A DNA stretch of 64,000 nucleotides from Azolla caroliniana (taxonomy: Eukaryota > Polypodiophyta): positions 13,888,001-13,952,000 of the forward strand of contig JBHGNT010000013.1 of NCBI GenBank assembly GCA_043228905.1, in the 5' to 3' direction. Position numbers and translations under genes: made by a program. Under the pieces are notes generated by a model, which searched no databases, was not told the origin of the DNA, and saw nothing but the letters and a program-made list of their open reading frames with translations. Shown here piece after piece: positions 31,648 through 40,926 of the stretch. Every line of letters begins with the position of its first letter. Position 1 is the first letter of the stretch.

Positions 31648-33650
31648 AGGTGCCGATACGGGAGAGGGTGTGGGACAAGCCGCCTTCTTTTACATGGGGA
31701 GAAAGACCGACCGGGCGAAGGTCGAGAGAAGGAAAGAGAATGAGAGCCGGTCCTATGGGATTCCTTACACCGGTCCGGCTGCAGTTCGGCCGACGTGGCA
31801 ACGTGAGTCATATAAGAGAGATCGGTGGCGACAGGAGAACGGGACTCGGCAATCCGGAGAAGGACGAACAAACCCGGACGAGAACCGGGCAGAGCGGACT
31901 CCCGGATGACCATTCCGGGAGGGAGGAAGAGAGCAGGCCTACGAAGAGGCCGAGGAGACGGTACGTCGGTACCACGGGAGAGGGTGCGAAACAAAATGCC
32001 CTCTCGGCATGCGGAAAAGGACGACCCGGGACAGGGTCGAGAAGGCGATGAACGCCCAAGGAGGATCCTTCACACCGGTTCTAGAGACTTCGGCAGTCGG
32101 CAACGCGGTTGACGTAAGACCAAGATACTGACGCTGGCGGCGAGGTGACGAAGGCAAAGGGGGTACGGATGGGCGGTCGGCGGAGGATCCTTCACACCGG
32201 TTCTAGAGACTTCGGCAGTCGACAACACGGTCGACGTAAGACCAAGATACTGAAGGTAGTGGCGAGGTGACGAAGGCAAGGGCTACGGCAAGGAGGTATC
32301 AAGCCGGCGAAGCGGCCACGAACCAAATCGGACCTTTCGGCAAGGTCAGTGGGCGTAAGGAAGTCCGATCCTACGGGATCCCCACACCGGTTCCGGAGAC
32401 CCCGGCTGTTCGGCCAACGTGGCAACGTAAGACCGAGGGAGAAGGAAGGTGGCGGCGGGAAACAGGACCCGACTACGCGGAAGACATGAGGAGAGTCCGG
32501 GAGGGACTCAAACAAAAGACACCCGAATTACGGCAAGCATAGAAACGGAGTCCGGTCCTATGGTCACACCGATCCGGAGACTCCGGCAGTTCGGCCAACG
32601 TGGCGACGTGAGACCGAGAGAGAAGGTTGGTGGCGGCAGGGAACGAGACCCGACAACACGGAGGTTTCGGAAGAAGCCGATAGGGCAAACACGGGGAGGT
32701 GTGTCAGGCCGGAAAGGCACACCTTGGACGGAATAAGAGTCTCGCAAGTGGCCATCGCGGGCCGGATCAAAGCGTGACTACAGGACAGTGTTCGGCACGG
32801 GCAGTGCCAAGCGAAGGGAGCGAAAGACGGCACAAGGGAGGTGCCGGGAACGAGGTGGCAAGCGCCTAGTGGACTACACAGGGTCGGAGTCAGGGGATGG
32901 CAAGAGAGGCCGGAGGAGGATCCTCCACACTCGCTTCGTAGATCTCGGTAGCTCCGTCGAAGTAGTGAAGACTGACGCGGCAAGCCGGGATGATAAGCTG
33001 GTGGGGGCGAGGGGACGACGGCAAACGGAAGACTCAGGACCTGTTGCAGCAGCACGAAGACGGGAAGGGCCAAGCGGGCTACTACGGGGTGTTCCTCGGA
33101 TGCAAAGGACACCGGTATGCGGGTGAGCAGCGATGCATGATCTGGCCAGAAAGAGTGCGACACATGCGGTGCCAAGCAACGGGCGAGGGTATATGGCACA
33201 CGGAGGCGCCGGAGCGGAAAGGCTAGCGCGGAGATAGGTTGCGTGGTTCGGAGGTATTGCGGAGAAGGCCGGAAAGGGATCCTCCACACCGTTCCGGAGA
33301 CCATGGCGGTTCGAGCCGACGCGGCGATGTAAGACCATGGAGAAGGAAGGTGGCGGCGAGAGGACGAGGGCAACGTGAAACGACATGGGACGGCAATCAG
33401 GACGACGTGAATGATCAACGGAGGCCAAGCGGGCCACTACGGGCTTTCCTCGAACGGAGGACATCGGTCATACAGCGGGAAGCGGGTCGTTCATACAGCC
33501 GAACAAGGGCCAACGGAAGTACGCGTACTACGGAGATCGCGGCAGAGGACCCATCGACGGGTCGAACGAGCCTACGGGGAGGCGAGCGCGAAGGACGACT
33601 CAAAGCCGACGGGTCGAACCGGCTCACTTCTATTCTCGGGATGCGGATCA
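31020..33650 (+). repeat. Degenerate tandem repeat array inside element D
   Basis: A motif of the form CACACCGGTTC(N)GGAGAC..CGGC(A/T)GTTCGGCCAACGTGGC recurs at about 32070, 32195, 32380, 32570 and 33280, with weaker copies at about 31310, 31440, 31770 and 32925. A second word, CGGGAGAGGGTGCG, recurs at 31050 and 31977, with a variant at 31659. Both lie partly inside the gag frame. No other coding is convincing here. Confidence 0.75.
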
Positions 33651-33739
33651 CGGAAGACCGGTTTCTCACCGGCCGAAATCTCTCACCCTTCAACCGGATT
33701 TGGCACATACCGGTGGACGTGCAGTTAAGTGGGGGCGGA

Positions 33740-34477
33740 TGTCGTGAAGAATTTCGGCGAGAGGCGGAAACCGGGGAACATTGGCTACATCGGTAGGGTG
33801 CAGCGTGTGTACGCACCCGTGTACATTTAGTGTGAATATCGAGGGCGCCAAAGAGTAGTCAAGTCGGGACAGACGATCCCATGTAAGTCGGGATTTGTCC
33901 CACATTGTAACGCATCCCTTTCCTTGTTCTATAAAAGGAAGGGAACGCCCTTTGTGTAAGGGTTGCCCATTTTGCAATAGAGGGTATACCGTTAGGTTTA
34001 GAGTTAGGTTCTTCTTCTTCTCCTTCTACATGTTTCGCTTAGGGTTTGCTTGGTTCAGCCTCCTGTGCAAGACCTCGCTCGGCGCGACGAGCTGAGAGCT
34101 CCCCGACGGCGGCTTGACAGCAGACGACTACTGTAACCTACGACAGTCCGGCTCGACGCCGGGAATGTATTCTTCCCTTCATATATATATATATACGTTT
34201 GTCTGTGTATATTTGGGTCGTTGTTGGCGTCGGGTGCTTACCCTTTCCTGTGTTTTCTGTACATAAGGCGTGAGTCGGGTTGTGCGTGTGTGCGTGTGCA
34301 TGTGCGTGAGTCGGTGTTAAGCACTCTCTCTCTCTCTCTCTCCCCCTTCGGTTGCTTCCGGTGTGTCTTTGGGATGCCCCAGAAACAGTGAAGCACGACT
34401 TCCTACGCTCCATCACTCTCTAGTCCATGACCCCCGTGGTCCCGCCTTTCTCCACACACGTGCGTAACAACGCGACG
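33740..34477 (+). repeat. 3' LTR of element D
   Basis: 738 bp. The final base is G in place of the expected A of CGACA, then ACGT. Otherwise very similar to the 5' copy, with a shorter CT run. Confidence 0.88.
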
Positions 34478-34481
34478 ACGT

Positions 34482-35176
34482 CTTCATCTTGGTTCGAACG
34501 TGGTTCTCTTCGACCAATAATATTGATTGCAGGTCGAAGAACGAAGGAGGGTTTTCTCTCGCCAAGATTGTTGTCCCTAATGGATCGAATCATTGTTGGA
34601 GGCCGCCCAAGCATACTTGAACCATCTCATCTTCATTGACATTTATGTGATGGAGCCAAGCGAGTCGCAAATGCTCTTGATTTTGGCGGTGTAGTCCAAC
34701 ACGAACATATCTTTTTGCCGAATGTTGTTCAACTCTTGTCGGGGTTGAAGCTTTTAGGCAGTCGTGTTGGTGGCGAACATCTTCTTCAAGTTCCCCCACG
34801 CCTCTTTAGGCGTCTTGGCATCTCGAATGTGGCTAAGCATGTGATCGTCGACACATGTTGCCAAGCAATACATGACTCGACTCCCTGCTTGCACCCATGT
34901 TGCATAGTCGGTGTTCTTCGAGTCGGGTTGATGTTCTTGTGCGCCGTTGATGTAGCTCCAATACCCTTGGCCGACGAGGTATTGGGTCATCTTGTACTCC
35001 CACAATGAATAATTGCTCTGGTCTAGCTTTTCACTAGGGAACGAGCTACCCATTTGTGTGTTCATTTTGACGTAGTGTCTTCCTTTTTCGATTTCCTTCC
35101 CTCGATCACATACTCGTGCTACGTAGTGGCAGTACGGTAGTGGATAGCCGGAATTTGTTGTCGGCGTTTCAAACAC
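34482..35176 (-). pseudogene. Copia F gag, N-terminal part
   Basis: Minus-strand open piece 34754-35176 contains LDQSNYSLWEYKMTQYLVGQ, typical of the copia gag start (DUF4219), then AWGNLKKMFATNTTA. A second piece continues towards 34590 with NVNEDEMVQVCLGGL, the UBN2-type gag region. The downstream gag tail was separated by element D. Frames are broken. Confidence 0.8.
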
Positions 35177-35235
35177 ACAATTACGAAGAGTCGGGTGGAC
35201 TTAGTGGATGTGCTAAACCACATGCTTTGATACCA

Positions 35236-35292
35236 TGTAAAGAATTAGGTAATTAAGCAAGGGTTAATTAGTACCTAATTATGTGATTAAGC
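35236..35292 (-). repeat. 5' LTR of copia F, first piece
   Basis: TGTAAAGAATTAGG.. to GTGATTAAG, matching the start of the LTR at 25386. The LTR continues at 35877-36041 and 47635-47829, interrupted by a chromovirus fragment and by copia E. Confidence 0.85.
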
Positions 35293-35876
35293 TCTCAAAA
35301 TTCTAGAACCACCTCTTTAAAATGCTCAAGGTCACTTGTAACCTCTCCTCCGGCTACCACCCGCAAATAGACTATGAAACAACGGATGTATCCGAAGTTG
35401 TGGAGGTAGATCGAGACGAAAAGCGACATCATTAATTTTTCCGATAATACGAAAAGGACCTAATCGCCGATAATCCAACTTCTTGCATGGGCTAGTAATC
35501 TTCATGTGTCGTCGTGGTAGCCATACCTGATCTCCAATGTTAAAACTGGATGGAAGTCAATGACAATTTGCGTAAACCTTATGTGTTTGTTGAGCTTGTT
35601 GTACATGAGTAGATAAATCCGTTTGTATCTTGTGTAACCGCTCCAAACGATCTTCTGCGCAAGGATTTGTGGGTAACTTCGGGGTTTCAAATACACACCA
35701 CTGGGGGTGACAGCCCGTATAAGCATAAAATGGTGTAACCTTTGTCAATGAGTGGACAGAGTTATTATAAGAAAATTTGGCAAAGTGGAGAATATCCGCC
35801 TAGTCATCTTGATGATAGCTTAGAAAGCACCAAAGATATTGCTCTAGCGTTTGATTTGTTCATTCTGCTTGGCCGA
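35293..35876 (-). mobile_element. Chromovirus-type gypsy integrase fragment inside the F 5' LTR
   Basis: About 584 bp without LTRs. On the minus strand it encodes integrase C-terminal sequence: YAYTGCHPQWCVFE and LERLHKIQTDLSTHVQQAQQ near 35600-35740, and KLDYRRLGPFRIIGKI in broken frame near 35440. Compared with the intact F LTR, about 20 bp around the junction are missing, so this looks like captured filler DNA and not a transposition with target duplication. Confidence 0.75.
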
Positions 35877-36041
35877 TACGTGTGTGTATGTGTGTGAGGG
35901 GAAGAGAGAGAGAAGTACACTTATGAGCAACACAATATGGGGGATGATTAACTCTATATTAAATTAAAATCATCAAATACAAAAATACCCACAATGAGGT
36001 ATATATAGATGTCATGTGCAAGGGTGCACATGTGTGAGGAG
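35877..36041 (-). repeat. 5' LTR of copia F, second piece
   Basis: Resumes with GTGTGTGTATGTGTGTGAG and runs to AGGAG (36037-36041), the left copy of the target duplication of copia E. Confidence 0.82.
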
Positions 36042-36337
36042 TGTTGGCATAAAAGGCCGACTCCTTCCACTTTGTATCCTAGTGTGAATTCGTCCATATA
36101 GTTAGGGCTTAGTATATAAGTGATAACCTAACGTTCTAAAGTGTGAATCTCTTGGTCATTCTTGTACAGAGTCTCTGAGAAAGAGAGAGAGAGAGAGAGA
36201 ACAGAAAAAAAGAGCTTCCATTAAAGCTTCATCTGTGTATCTAACATCTGTCTATATCTTCTTGCCCTCCTTCTGTGTTGTTTGTTGAGCATAACCGACA
36301 GATCCTCGCATACGTTTCCGCGCATATCTGTCCTTCA
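36042..36337 (+). repeat. 5' LTR of copia E
   Basis: 296 bp, with TATATAAG near 36113 and a GA run near 36184-36202. Its 3' partner is 20 bp longer, mostly because of a longer GA run. Confidence 0.92.
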
Positions 36338-36709
36338 ATTGGTATCAGAGCGATCCACGATTCAGCGGCAACAAACAACAGAAAAAACTAAAAGGAAAAA
36401 GACCAGGTTAGCAAATCTCACTTTCAAAAGAATCATGGCATCTACATCCCGTACAGGAGTTGAGATCCGAAAATTTGACAGCAAAAACTTTTCCCTATGG
36501 AAGGAGATGATGTAGGACGTACTGATTATTTGAGGACAGGTCCAGGCCATTCGAAACTCCGAAAAACTTGCTTCAATGTCAGTTGATGAGTGGAGATCAA
36601 TGGACGAAATCGCAAGCTCCACCATTCGAATGCACCTAGCTAAAAATGTCTACTTCAGCATGGCAAAAGAGACAACAACGTTCTCATTATGGGAGAAGCT
36701 ACAAACCGT

Positions 36710-37368
36710 TGTCGGGGTTGCTACGCCCTTGCGTGCAGAAAGGAGGAGGGACCACGGGGGTCTTGGACCGAAGAGCAAGAGAGAGCGGAGTAAGAGAGAG
36801 ACCCGATTACACAGAACCGAAGATTGCACAGGAACACGGCCCAACAAACAGAGATCACAAACAAACGCCGACGCAGATGGACGCAACAACGAAAGATATG
36901 TACTTATGAATGCAAGAAAATAACAGACCAAAGTATTACAACCCACGGTGGGGCACGGAATAGATACTAACGAAAACGAACGGGGCGGCGAACAGATGCC
37001 GACCCCTGTATGTTGCGACGCACAGAAAGGGGAAACAGGTCGGAGGTGCTGCAGGACGCACTCGGGGCGTTCCACGGAGCAGCGCAAGCCTCCTCGAAAC
37101 CTGTACAGGTACGCGATGGAGCAGAAGACAGAGAAAGCAAGAGTGAGAGAGGAGCTCCGAAATCGGTTCGGCAGCACTTCGTCCTCTCCGCGCGAGATGA
37201 TCCACTTCTATTCTCCCTCTTCCTTTTATAGCCCGTCAAGAGGCCGTTTGGCATTAACTGCATACCCACCGAGGATCCTCGTATGTACTTCTTGGCGCGC
37301 GTGTGTGCAGAGCCGTTTCCCACGCCTTGTTCCTCCGATTCCTCTTGTGGGCGGTTTTCTTCACGACA
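36710..37368 (-). repeat. 3' LTR of gypsy element B
   Basis: 659 bp. Near 37139 it reads GAAAGCAAGAGTG where the other three LTRs of A and B have GAAAGCAGGAGTG; the only LTR difference seen. The inner neighbour 37369-37380 is the complement of the polypurine tract. Confidence 0.94.
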
Positions 37369-37440
37369 TCCGCCCCCACCTAACCGCGCATCCACCGGTA
37401 TGCGCCAAATTAAGTTGGCACGGAGAAAACCGGCCCGCCT

Positions 37441-40400
37441 TTACTCTTCGCCTGCCGGCCCTTTCTCGGCCTCGGATCGGTCGTCGCTGCTGTCCAGGAG
37501 AATCGGGTCGGGTTCGTCGTCGTGCCGCTTCTTGAAAGCTTTGATCCTCTTCCCGGCCACGGGTATCGCTATTCTCGTACCGTCGAGTTCCGCCAGATGA
37601 TACGTCCCGTTGTCGTTGGCGCTCTGTACCGTGTACGGCCCGAACCATCTCTGTGCGAACTTCCGCGTTGCTCGGTGCTGGTTGTCGAGGCTGCTGTCGT
37701 AGACGAGCACCCAGTCACCTTCGTCGATTTTCTTCGGTCGTAGCCGGTGCGTTCGGTCGAACCGGGCTTTGTTCTTTGTCCTCGCCACCCGGAGCTTCTC
37801 CGTAGCCAGTGCCACGTCCTCCGGTCTCCGCTCGAGCTGTCGTATACGCGCGGCCAACAACTCCTCCCGGCTCATCTCGTCCCTCCAGTCGACCGTTGCC
37901 CACGAGGAGATCGTCCGTTCAATCGGCATGATCGGCTTCTGGCCGAACATGAGCTCTGTCGGCATGTACCCGGTTACCGAACTGTGCGTGGTCCGGTCTG
38001 CCCACAAAGCATAAGGTAGGAGCCGCGGCCAGTCACCGATTCGGCCTCCGCATGCCCGAACCAACGCCTTGACGATCGGTCCGTGTCCGCGCTCCACCTT
38101 TCCATTCGCCTCCGGATTGTACGCAGTGGTGAGCGAGAGCTTGACCCCCAGCCGGTCGAACAGCTCCGCGGCTTCTTTGGCGTCCAACTCCCCTCGGTCA
38201 GCCACGATCTTCCCGACGCACCCGTACCGGCATATCACGTCCTCGATTAGGAACCGACACACGGCCGCGGTCGTCTTGTTCTGAAGGGCTCGGCCTTCCA
38301 CCTGGTTCGTCAGGTCTTCCCGCGCTAGGACCAGATACCGCATCTGTCCTACCCCCATCGGCATCGTCACCAGATCTACCATCCATTTGAAGTGGATAGT
38401 CGGAGGGTACGTAGGGCGAAGCCCGTCCCGGTGTCGGACTATCGAGTGCATCTGACAACTCTCGCAAGTTGACACGAACCGATGCACGTCCCGGTACAAT
38501 CCCGGCCACCAGTACTTCCCCTTCAGCTTCTCAAATGTCGCCCACGTTCCACGGTGTCCAGCCCAAGGGCTGTCGTGGTGGGCCGCCAGTAGCTCCTCCT
38601 GTTCTTCCTTCATCGCCACCACCCGGAGCGGGACGCCGTTCCTCTTCTTCGGGTGCTTCCACAAATGCCCATCTCGGAGAAAGAATCGATATGCTTTCTT
38701 CCGGATCCGGTTGGCCTCGTCCTTCGTCCATGACGCATCGGGCGTCATTGTCTTCAAAAACCCGCCGATCTGCAGCCACTCCCCGTCGTACTTGCTCGCG
38801 TCGAACTCGTTAAGCGCCGGTGTGCTCATCCCGTCGGTCGTTATGTATGCCGCCTCGAAGAAATCCACGCCGACTTCTTCATCTTCCGAAACCATGCCGC
38901 CCTCGTCGTCGAACCTCGCCCTCGAAAGCATGTCGGCCATGGCGTTGTCTTTCCCGGAAATGTGTCGTATTTCCGGGTCCAGGGACTTGATGTACGCTAT
39001 CCACCTGAGCATCGCCAGGTCCGGAGTCGCGCATCCGGAAACCATACCGAGAATCGGCAGGCAATCCGTCTCGATGATCACTTCTGTCCCTATCAGGTAA
39101 TCTTTGTCGGCCTTAACCGCCGAAACAATACCCCAGAGTTCGCGTTTAACCTGGGCGTATCCTCGCTGCCGTTCACTGAGGACTTTCGCGCCGAATCGGA
39201 TCGGAAACCGATTGCCGTCCTCGTCTTCCTGGTTCACGACCCATCCGATCCCGGTCGGACTGGTATCCACCGTTATGAAGACCGGGGTGCCCTTCCCGTA
39301 TACCGCCTTCCGGAGTGCCGGTGCCGCTGCAAGGGCCTCTTTCAGCTTCCGGACCGATTCCGCGTGCTCGTCCAGCCATTCGAACCTTCGCCCCTTTTTC
39401 AGCAACCCGTACAGTGGCTCCGCGACGTGTGCGTAATGCGGGATCCATATGTGGTAGAACGCGCATGCCCCCAGGAATCTCCGTACTTCCGTGACCGAGC
39501 TGCAGTCGGGCTTCATCGCGGAGATGGCTTCTACCTTTGCCGGAGACGGTTTCCGGCCATATGGTCCGCACAGGTGTCCGACCACCATGATTTCTGACTG
39601 CCCGAAGGCCGACTTCTCCCCGGAGAAGGTGAGTCTCGCATCCTCTAGCCTTTGCAGCACCTTCTCGCAGTCGTCGATGTGCGTCGCCACGAATCGCCGG
39701 CATCCGTCCGGCCCGATCGTCTCGTCCCTTTCTTCCACCGGGCATCCCTTGATCGGAATGTCGTCCAGAAACGGCATGGTGATGTCCGGGATACAGTCCC
39801 TCAGAACCTTGTTCATCGCATTCACCATGTGGGCCACCGAGTTGGTCCCTCCTTGCGGCAGTGTACACATCCGAACTAGGCCGAGGGGAGTTCGCATCGT
39901 CGTAATGTCTCTGCTCTCCACGGCTAGCTGGAACTGGTCGTACCCTGAGTATAGATCCCCGACCGAGTAAATTGACCTTCCGGCGAAGGCCTCCGCGAAC
40001 TCGTCTATGGTCGGTCCGATCCCTGCGTTCCGAATGGTCACTCGATTGACCGGCTGCAGGTCCTGGATGAAGCGCAACGAACCGTTTTTCTTCGGTACGG
40101 TGAACCATCGATTCGAATATGGGGCGCTCGACGGCTCGAGAATTCCCATATCAACTTTCTGCCTCAGCAGCTCCATCAACTTCGGGATGTGAGCTCTCGG
40201 AACCGGGATTGGCTTGAGATTCCATGGTACATGCGGTACCGTGAATATCACCAATGGCTCCACGATCGTCGGGTCAACGCACCCGATTTCCTCCGGCGAG
40301 AATGCGAAGGCTTTCCCGTGCCTTCCGAGCATTCTCCGAAACCGGTCTTCCTCCGCCGGCAGTAGGAACCCGCCCCCACCTATTTTGAGCTCTCGGAGCG

Positions 40401-40923
40401 TCTCGTCGGTGAAGGTGTGCCCTATGCAGGCCGGATCTCGTAGACTAGGGTCCGATGCAACCCCTTTGATTCTCGACGCGCTGTCCTCCGGTAAGGGTGC
40501 CGCGACTGCCCTTACCTTCCGGTCCACAGTCTTGTACTTGGTGTTTACGCGGGCCGTCCGAACTGACTCGAGTCCTCGACCGAAGTCCGCGATGACTCTG
40601 TACATCTCCTCGGAACACACCGGTATCGTCCGGTCTTCGTTAAGGCCTTCTTCGACCACCTTTCCCAGCGTCCCCAAGGTGTCGTCGAATGAGACCGCCT
40701 CCACGGCTCCGCTGATTTCCTCGTCAGGGCCGAGAACTCCGCACGCTCGAAGTCTCCCCTCCGCCTTTGTCTTCTCTCGGCCGCCGATGCCGACTATCGT
40801 ACACGCTCCGCTGTCGGAGAAGCAAAATACCCTACCTGTCGTACACGGTTTTATCGTACAAATGTGGGGTTTTCCCGGAGCATCCGGACTGTCGCGGCCC
40901 CACGCCTTGGCAGTCCTCTCTAA
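37441..40923 (-). CDS. Pol polyprotein (RT, RNase H, integrase), element B
   Basis: Mirror copy of the A pol frame, fully open, with the same catalytic residues (FLDDI in RT; VDTS, KREL and ETDC in RNase H; HHCC and D-D-34-E in integrase; GPY near the C-terminus). One replacement relative to A was seen in the pre-RT region (EEMYR in place of EEMYG). Expected to be made as Gag-Pol by -1 frameshifting at 40920-40926. Confidence 0.93.
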   Translation of the reverse strand, partial: LERTAKAWGRDSPDAPGKPHICTIKPCTTGRVFCFSDSGACTIVGIGGREKTKAEGRLRACGVLGPDEEISGAVEAVSFDDTLGTLGKVVEEGLNEDRTIPVCSEEMYRVIADFGRGLESVRTARVNTKYKTVDRKVRAVAAPLPEDSASRIKGVASDPSLRDPACIGHTFTDETLRELKIGGGGFLLPAEEDRFRRMLGRHGKAFAFSPEEIGCVDPTIVEPLVIFTVPHVPWNLKPIPVPRAHIPKLMELLRQKVDMGILEPSSAPYSNRWFTVPKKNGSLRFIQDLQPVNRVTIRNAGIGPTIDEFAEAFAGRSIYSVGDLYSGYDQFQLAVESRDITTMRTPLGLVRMCTLPQGGTNSVAHMVNAMNKVLRDCIPDITMPFLDDIPIKGCPVEERDETIGPDGCRRFVATHIDDCEKVLQRLEDARLTFSGEKSAFGQSEIMVVGHLCGPYGRKPSPAKVEAISAMKPDCSSVTEVRRFLGACAFYHIWIPHYAHVAEPLYGLLKKGRRFEWLDEHAESVRKLKEALAAAPALRKAVYGKGTPVFITVDTSPTGIGWVVNQEDEDGNRFPIRFGAKVLSERQRGYAQVKRELWGIVSAVKADKDYLIGTEVIIETDCLPILGMVSGCATPDLAMLRWIAYIKSLDPEIRHISGKDNAMADMLSRARFDDEGGMVSEDEEVGVDFFEAAYITTDGMSTPALNEFDASKYDGEWLQIGGFLKTMTPDASWTKDEANRIRKKAYRFFLRDGHLWKHPKKRNGVPLRVVAMKEEQEELLAAHHDSPWAGHRGTWATFEKLKGKYWWPGLYRDVHRFVSTCESCQMHSIVRHRDGLRPTYPPTIHFKWMVDLVTMPMGVGQMRYLVLAREDLTNQVEGRALQNKTTAAVCRFLIEDVICRYGCVGKIVADRGELDAKEAAELFDRLGVKLSLTTAYNPEANGKVERGHGPIVKALVRACGGRIGDWPRLLPYALWADRTTHSSVTGYMPTELMFGQKPIMPIERTISSWATVDWRDEMSREELLAARIRQLERRPEDVALATEKLRVARTKNKARFDRTHRLRPKKIDEGDWVLVYDSSLDNQHRATRKFAQRWFGPYTVQSANDNGTYHLAELDGTRIAIPVAGKRIKAFKKRHDDEPDPILLDSSDDRSEAEKGPAGEE

Positions 40924-40926
40924 AAA
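40875..40926 (-). promoter_or_regulatory. Probable -1 frameshift signal, element B
   Basis: Same T TTT TAG slip site and GGACTG/CAGTCC stem as in A, on the minus strand. No base difference from A was noticed here. Confidence 0.62.

Larger units (their letters stand above)
29414..34477 (+). mobile_element. Gypsy element D: non-autonomous gag-only member of the TGTCG family
   Basis: 5064 bp. LTRs are 29414-30170 and 33740-34477. Flanks are ACGT at 29410-29413 and 34478-34481 (4-bp duplication), inside copia F gag. PBS (30175 onward) and polypurine tract (33727-33739) are as in A. It has one gag frame (30208-31647) and then about 2 kb of degenerate repeats; no RT, RNase H or integrase is seen. 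This fits the class of terminal-repeat elements that keep only gag (TR-GAG), presumably served by A/B-type enzymes. Confidence 0.9.

Noticed and set aside
31158-33464. Several 80-285 codon frames on both strands in the internal region of D
   Set aside because: They overlap each other on both strands across the degenerate repeat array and contain no motif; GC-rich DNA has few stops.
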